NCBI GenBank assembly: GCA_024811115.1
Contig: JAKOGH010000024.1
Coordinates: 1 to 64,000, forward strand
Length of the DNA stretch: 64,000 nucleotides
From: Terana coerulea
Lineage: Eukaryota; Basidiomycota; Agaricomycetes; Polyporales; Phanerochaetaceae
Reading direction: 5' to 3'
Shown one piece after another: positions 57,089 through 64,000 of the stretch. Within the stretch, counting starts at the first letter, position 1, and the number at the start of each line of letters is the position of its first letter. The translations under genes were made by a program, and so were the position numbers. The notes under the pieces were generated by a model, which saw only the letters and a list, made by a program, of their open reading frames with translations, ran no database searches and had not been told where the DNA came from.

Positions 57089-58332
57089 CTAGTCAGCGTC
57101 CATAGGGTTCCAGGTGACGGCACCGTCCTTGCCCTTGTCCGGCGCATCTAAACGTTTCATGTCATCCGCGTCCAGCTCGAAATCGAAGACATCTGCATTG
57201 GAGTGAATGCGAGATGGGGTCGCTGACTTAGGCAGGGGCACGAATCTGGTGCAAATCCATAAGCCATGGTCTGTATAGGCTGAGGTTGGCGGATTACTTA
57301 CCCGCTCTGCAGAGACCACCGGATCAAAATCTGGGCAATGTCCTTGTTATGCTACATTCCTAATCAGTAACTGGAGATAGACGACGTTTGGTAGACATGG
57401 CAAATTGTACCTTGTCTGCGATCTCCTTAAAAGCAGGCTCGTCCCATTTTCCGCGGAGAATAGGGGTGTATGCCTCGACGAGAATGTCGTTCTTGCGGCA
57501 ATAATCTACAATCGGCTTCTGCTGACACAACGGATGCAGCTATGCGCATATAATCTATTAGTACGAGTAGACGTACGTGTAGCAGCATAACTTACCTCGA
57601 CTTGGTTGACAGTCGGCAATTTCAACCCCGCCTCACGGATTTCTTCCAAGTGCTTGACGTTGCTGTTATAGAAGGGTGTATGTCGGCCGATGATGTTATA
57701 ATGTACTATATAGAACTCACTAGTTGGATACGCCTACGCTCTTAATCTTACCGGCGTCGGCACTCTCAAGCAGAGCCTTGTAGGTCTCCAGCCGTTTCGT
57801 CTTCCCAGAGAGTGGGTCATGGATCAGAAACAGATCAAAATAGCTGCCTCCAATTTTGGTCAAGGACGCTTCTAGGCTTTGTAGAGTCCTGTCGTAGCCG
57901 TGATCTCTGCTAGCGACCTTCGAGGCTGTCAAAGAAACAAAACTGTCGGTCAGGTACCATGCAACTCATTAATATTGCGCGGCGTACTTATCCATAAGTC
58001 CTCGCGCTTCAGACCAGACTCCTTAAGGCCTGCTCCGACGTCCTGCTCGTTGCGGTACATCTGAGCCGTGTCGATATGCCTATCGAAAGCTCAGTAACCA
58101 TGATAACTAACATTGCCCACATGCAGATGGTACATACCTGTAGCCCGCTTTGAACGCTTCAAGAACAGATGGCTTAGCATCGCTGTTCTGGTATACACCG
58201 AATCCCAGCACGGGGATATGGTTTCCTGGCAGTCGTGTTCAGCGCTCTTTGCAATGACGTAATGGAAGGCAGCAATCAGTGCCATTGCTCACCGTCAGAG
58301 AGAGGGAGAGTGCTGTCGAGTGAGAGGCTCAT
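57089..58332 (-). CDS. Aldo-keto reductase, tandem copy 2
   Basis: Minus-strand ATG at 58332 ([14 protein letters not shown]), exon layout as in copy 1. Catalytic Asp and Tyr lie in [18 protein letters not shown], Lys in [12 protein letters not shown], His in [13 protein letters not shown]. The C-terminal cofactor loop reads [19 protein letters not shown] and ends [10 protein letters not shown]. The close match to copy 1 through the last exon and the shared MSLSLDST leader show a recent local duplication. Frames are intact through the pieces I followed. Substrate unknown. Confidence 0.85.
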
Positions 58333-58672
58333 CGTGACAAGCTGTAGAGTATGTAGTGAGGAAGTCGGTGGTTAGGATGTGTGGTAGAAGGAGAGCGTTG
58401 CTTACAGATGCAGTTGAGCGAAATGTGCCCGAAAGCCGTGGACTTGCGAAACTCCTGCGGCTGAGATTGATCCACATCCACGTTGCAGTCTTACTAAGCG
58501 ACCCGGACAGTCCACGCTTACCTGTTTGCCGGCAGCCATTTCGCGCATGGGCTTGAAGCCAGCTTCCAAGATATGTTTTGGTGGTCTCGGCAGAGACTCA
58601 GGCTCGGCCGACAATGGGCACTTGCGAGTAGCCTAAGATTCATAGCGACCCAGGGTCTGCTTATCGGCTACG
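58333..58672. other. Intergenic, possible small minus-strand exon
   Basis: A minus-strand frame at 58402-58614 (LPRPPKHILEAGFKPMREMA, then a good gtaagc donor) might be part of a small gene, but no start, family or second exon could be fixed. Confidence 0.2.
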
Positions 58673-59650
58673 TCATGTACAGCAAGGGGTATGCAAAAAT
58701 AAAATATTGTACGTGACGCCATGAAAGTTAGGTAAGGGCCCTTGAGGGACCCCCACCCCCTCGGCGAACGCCGAACGTTCCCACGCGTCCAGATATGGTA
58801 ACTCGTCATTCATTTCAAGGCATACCAGTGCCTTCACATGTCGTGGACTTGGAATAAAGCACTTTACAAAGGATCCAAGCTCAAATGCGACGTCTACGCT
58901 TCCTTGGCTTCCCCTTTTCCCCTTCCGCCGATATGTTTTGGCACTCATCGCTGCAAAACCACTTACCCCTTGGGTTGTTGGTGAGGCCAACGCACGCGAA
59001 ATGAGTTCCCATGCGTCGGCGTCAGGATCTGCGGCCAGTGTCATTCCGATGTCCGTGGTCTGAAGGCTCAGAAGCGCGTTGTCGTGCGGCACTGCGTCAA
59101 CGGCAGGTTCGGTTAGAGGCAGGGCCCGTGCTAGATCCCAGAGTTCTTGCATCCATGCAGGGAATAGGTCGGACTCGGGGGTGGCTGTACGCGCTGGCTC
59201 CGATTGTGTTGTAGGTACCTGAATAAATGGTAAATATTACATGGAATCGAGTTCAAGCGAGCGAATGTACTTGCCTCTGGAACACCCGGCACCCAGTTTG
59301 TACGCCCAGCCGCTTCGGAGGGGCCAGCGGAGGGTGGCGAGTTGCGCCGGAAAAATCCTGTTATAAACGTGCGACCTTTCTTCGCCGATTCTGCTTTCTT
59401 GTGGCTGCCGCTGTTGAGATGCTGCTTCCAGTTGAAATCGCCGCCCCCGGCAAGCTTGACATGTCGGTCGCACGCGTCGTAGAAGCGATGTTGTTGTGGA
59501 TCGCTTGTATCCTGTTTGAATGCGAATGAGTGTCAATTATGAGTCTCATTCATCCCAATTAACAATGCGACGTACCTCGTCTGCATCCGGTGCAGCCTTC
59601 TTCTTCCACATCATCCACTCGTTTGGTTGCGGCCTTCCCACCGGGACATG
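58673..59650 (-). CDS. Zinc-finger-like protein of unknown role, 5' end uncertain
   Basis: At least three minus-strand exons. The first readable one gives PNEWMMWKKKAAPDADE. The second holds a single U1/C2H2-like finger, FYDACDRHVKLAGGGDFNWK followed by QHLNSGSHKK (Cys, then His pair). The third has TTQSEPARTATPESD and a long segment ending in the stop at 58673. The last approximately 30 residues (GVPQGPLPNFHG...) are duplicated in a second copy of the 3' end at 59,746-59,900, described elsewhere. Proteins with this finger occur in Agaricomycetes as lineage-specific families. No catalytic domain is visible. Start codon not resolved. Confidence 0.5.
58695..58765 (-). repeat. Duplicated 3'-end motif, copy 1
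   Basis: aaaataaaatattg, then taagggcccttgagggaccccc. It recurs at 59,857-59,900 with the same order and encodes the same GVPQGPL peptide in both places. Confidence 0.7.
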
Positions 59651-59745
59651 AGCGGCGAAGAAGCAGTGCCAGTGTGAGGTGACAGGTGACGAGTTACAGG
59701 TAACAAGGTGTGATAAGCGTGACTGTTACCTTCCTTTCCGGGTGA

Positions 59746-60075
59746 TTATGCCTCTTCACTCTGTGTGTCGAGCAGGGACCTGTATTTCGAGCTTGTATAG
59801 TGTCTACAGCATCGCAGGAGAGCGTAAAAGTACGTATTTTTGAAATACAAGGTCCCAAAATAAAATGTTGCTAAGGGCCCTTGAGGGACCCCCTCCCCCG
59901 CCCCCATGTACGGGCGCTTATCCATGCCTACCCCTTGATGTACAGTGCAGAGAGGCCAGACGAAACCAGACGGGGCGTAGAACGTCGCAGGGTGTTGCGA
60001 CACCGGCTTGGTGATATGGCTGCCGGATGCCGTGTCCGACTCGGTGCTTTGCAGAAATAAGCTCGTATGGTGCAC
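59746..60075 (-). pseudogene. Duplicated 3'-end fragment with GVPQGPL motif, copy 2
   Basis: A 109-codon minus-strand frame ends with the GEGVPQGPLATFYFGTLYF stretch that mirrors the tail of the finger gene. DNA at 59,857-59,900 matches 58,695-58,765. The upstream part does not resemble the finger gene. It is either a gene fragment or the end of an unclassified repeat family. Confidence 0.4.
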
Positions 60076-60648
60076 TAGACTATATGTGTCCTGTTGAGCT
60101 GATAGAACCTAGCGGCTTGTGAACCGAATTGTCACAGCTTGGTGCGAGTGGGCCTGCTTCCTGTTTGTTTTCCATACACACGGCAGTTCTGGGGTAGAAG
60201 GATGATGGCGGGATCCGGAAAGGGCATTCACAGGCGCTTATGACACAGAGTGGCCTTCGTCCAATGCCGCCACGACGGTTCCCAAGCACTACATCTGCAC
60301 AAACCAGAATGAGTGCGGCACAATGCACAGCTTATAGACATATTTGTGCAAATCCATTTCAGGCGGGTGACGAGTGAAAGGTACAGTGCAATTAGCCTGT
60401 TATATATCAAACAGTGTTAAAGAGCTGACAATGAGCCCACAGGCTCCCACTCACAGGAAAGGTACACATACGTGTTTAAGCGAGTTGCAAAAACCTAGGA
60501 GGGTATCTATTGTACATGGAACATGTGTACATGACAAAGAATAGTAGATGGTGATACAGGTAGTGGTGTGTGTGAGGCACTCAAATGTTCCTCAGCAACA
60601 ACTATCGGGACGGCGCCGTGAAAGCTATAAAGCTTTCTGACCCCTATG
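59900..60648. other. Intergenic, nothing recognised
   Basis: Apart from the duplicated fragment reaching 60,075 I see no gene, RNA or repeat. Confidence 0.4.
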
Positions 60649-61227
60649 TCAAGCTCGGAGCAACTCAGGGTCCACGTCGAGCATCAACGTCTTGATGCGC
60701 GGATGGCTCCCCCTCTGCTTCGCTATGCTGCAGGACGGCAGGTCAGCCGTCATGCGCCACAGAGCAACAGCAGGTCACCTACCAGGCTTCCCAGGTGACG
60801 ATGTGCTGCTCTGTCGATTGCGCGGGCACGAACTGCATTCGCACTCCCATCTCCGGCTGCACAGGCCCAATGGTAAGCTCAACAACAGCTCTCACTCTGA
60901 AGAACCAGACATGCTCACGTGGAAGCCCTCTATCCGCCGGTGCAGGCTCTCACAGTCTGCGTACTCGCACTGCTCGGGGCTCCACCGCTTCTGGAGCGCG
61001 CGCAGCGCCTGCTTGAGCTGCTCGCGGTCGACCTCCTTCCCGCCCACGAGGCCGCGCGCGTGGCGCATGAAGATGCTGTTGAACCGCGCGCTGAAGTAGT
61101 CGTCTTCGGCCACACCCTCCCCGGGCGACGACGCGGGGCTTAGGTCCGCGTCGCTCAGCTCGGCCGGCGACGAGAGCAGTGAGGTGAGCTCGTTCGCGAG
61201 CCACTGCGATGGGGCGCTCAGCGACAT
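60649..61227 (-). CDS. NTF2/SnoaL-fold-like small protein
   Basis: Three exons, 61227-60919, 60856-60783 and 60727-60649, encode 153 aa with clean phases. MSLSAPSQWLANELTSLLSS opens an acidic N-terminus. DYFSARFNSIFMRHARGLVG and VDREQLKQALRALQKRWSPE form the helices, and GVRMQFVPAQSTEQHIVTWE and RIKTLMLDVDPELL the strands of what looks like a single cone-shaped NTF2-like domain. No catalytic residues can be assigned. A degenerate partial copy is found at 14.6-14.9 kb. Likely cytosolic; function unknown. Confidence 0.7.
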
Positions 61228-61856
61228 GTTTGCGCGGTGTACGGTCGGGTGGCGAGGGGGCTGGCAAAGCGTTGAGCCGGGGGCAGGAGCGTAGGAGCGG
61301 GAGGGCAGAAACAAGTACGTTTTCCGCACGCGCTGCGGGCTGTCTTATACGGCCTGCCGCGTCGACGTCAGCAGGCCTTGGCCTTGGGCCTCTGCGCTCG
61401 CTGAACCGCCAGAGCAGCCCGCCAGCGAGGGCACGTTGGCCGGATTCAAACTCCCCCGCAGGCGTAGTTGTCTTCTGGGTCTGCCCAGCTGGGGTTTGGA
61501 GTGCGCTGGACTTGGGCTGGATTGCACGGCTTCTTCGAGAACATGATCGGATGCGTTGCGTCGAGACCGCTTCCCACGCACCGCGACCCGCTGGAGGCCC
61601 ATAATGAAGACACTGACGCCGGCGCGGGGCTGCTGCTGTGTTGCTACAGTGCAGTGCCCAGCGCGTCCAACGCTATCACGGTAGTCTCAGCTTCTGACGT
61701 CGAAGGTTTCATTCAGCGGCGGAGGTAAAGAGGATGTAGAAGATGCGTAGTATTACATGAACGATTACAACCAATAGATACTATGTGCTAGAAGCCAAGA
61801 ATGCGATGCGGGGATAAATGCTCCAAGTTTTCGTCGTAAGTCCATAAAACCGACGC
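61228..61856. other. Intergenic, nothing recognised
   Basis: Upstream of the NTF2-like gene and 3' to the fumarate reductase gene. No feature seen. Confidence 0.4.
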
Positions 61857-63610
<1,754 letters not shown>

Positions 63611-64000
63611 ATACAAATATAGTTAGTTCTACTGTTGCGCGTAAAGGCATAGAAAGCATTTGAAGGTGCGGAATTAAAGAGAGTAAGGACAGCGGCGGTC
63701 CGTCTGACGGGTCGCGGAACGCCACGAAGGTAAATCCCATCAACGGAATACTCGGCCGTCGGCCACGCAAATGCCGAGCGAACATGAGGACATTATGTCA
63801 CGCCGCGAGAGGGCAAAACCAACGGCTGTGGGCATGCGAGAGAGGTCGCGAATGCTGCTGCATGAATGTCTAAGGCGGGGGTCGTAGTGCCGGTGCCGGG
63901 AAGATGTTCCGAGCCCGGCAGCGCGTGATGACACATGGGCGACGCGCCGAGCATCCCGCCGAGCGCGGACCCATCGACGTGGCATTGCGAGGCAAGGTAG
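63611..64000. other. Region upstream of the fumarate reductase exons
   Basis: The acceptor tttgtatag lies just before the first seen exon, but no FAD-binding exon follows within 390 bases, longer than the other introns here. Nothing else recognised. Confidence 0.45.

Overview
The window looks like a piece of a basidiomycete (Agaricomycete-type) nuclear genome. Almost every recognisable gene is cut by many 45-70 bp introns with GTRNGT donors and CTNAY-like branch points. The gene content is also typical: a DUF6533-type membrane protein, a cAMP-receptor-like GPCR, a Zn2Cys6 factor, a Smr/DUF1771 protein, and a fumarate reductase fused to cytochrome b5. No rRNA, tRNA or CRISPR array was recognised.

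Layout. 1-6185 is a decayed Ty1/copia-type LTR retrotransposon on the minus strand; its 3' LTR runs off the left edge. It sits inside the first of two tandem copies of a small acidic-protein gene, and the second copy (7.3-8.0 kb) is intact. 8.9-10.3 kb (minus) holds a secreted protein whose exons are themselves the repeat units. Then come a coiled-coil/J-like protein (11.1-12.8), an XRCC4-superfamily, PAXX-like protein (13.2-14.3), a relict fragment of an NTF2-like gene (14.6-14.9), a DUF1771-Smr protein (15.5-16.7), a TspO/MBR-like membrane protein (18.1-19.1), a DUF6533 protein (20.9-22.4), a GPCR (23.1-25.2), and an Rtc1/WDR24 SEA-complex subunit on the minus strand (25.3-30.0). 31.4-39.5 kb is a tandem pair of very large, similar proteins that I cannot place in any family. 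The right third holds an F-box/LRR gene, an amino-acid permease, ATG5, a Gly/His-rich hydrophilic protein, a truncated-looking Zn2Cys6 factor, an SLC35-type transporter, a divergent Med31/UCH37 pair, two tandem aldo-keto reductases, a zinc-finger-like gene, an NTF2-like protein and a fumarate reductase-cytochrome b5 fusion cut by the right edge.

The gene order is ordinary eukaryotic and there is no operon logic. Nutrient and turnover functions lie in the same interval (Rtc1, amino-acid permease, ATG5, UCH37, F-box), which is probably coincidence. Regions with most local duplication are the left 10 kb, 31-39 kb and 55-60 kb.

A window-wide feature matters to anyone using these models. About a dozen otherwise convincing genes carry single-base frame breaks, many in homopolymers (C5, C6, T3, A3). 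In the tandem pair each break hits only one copy while the other reads through. I read these mainly as sequence or assembly indels, but some may be real lesions.
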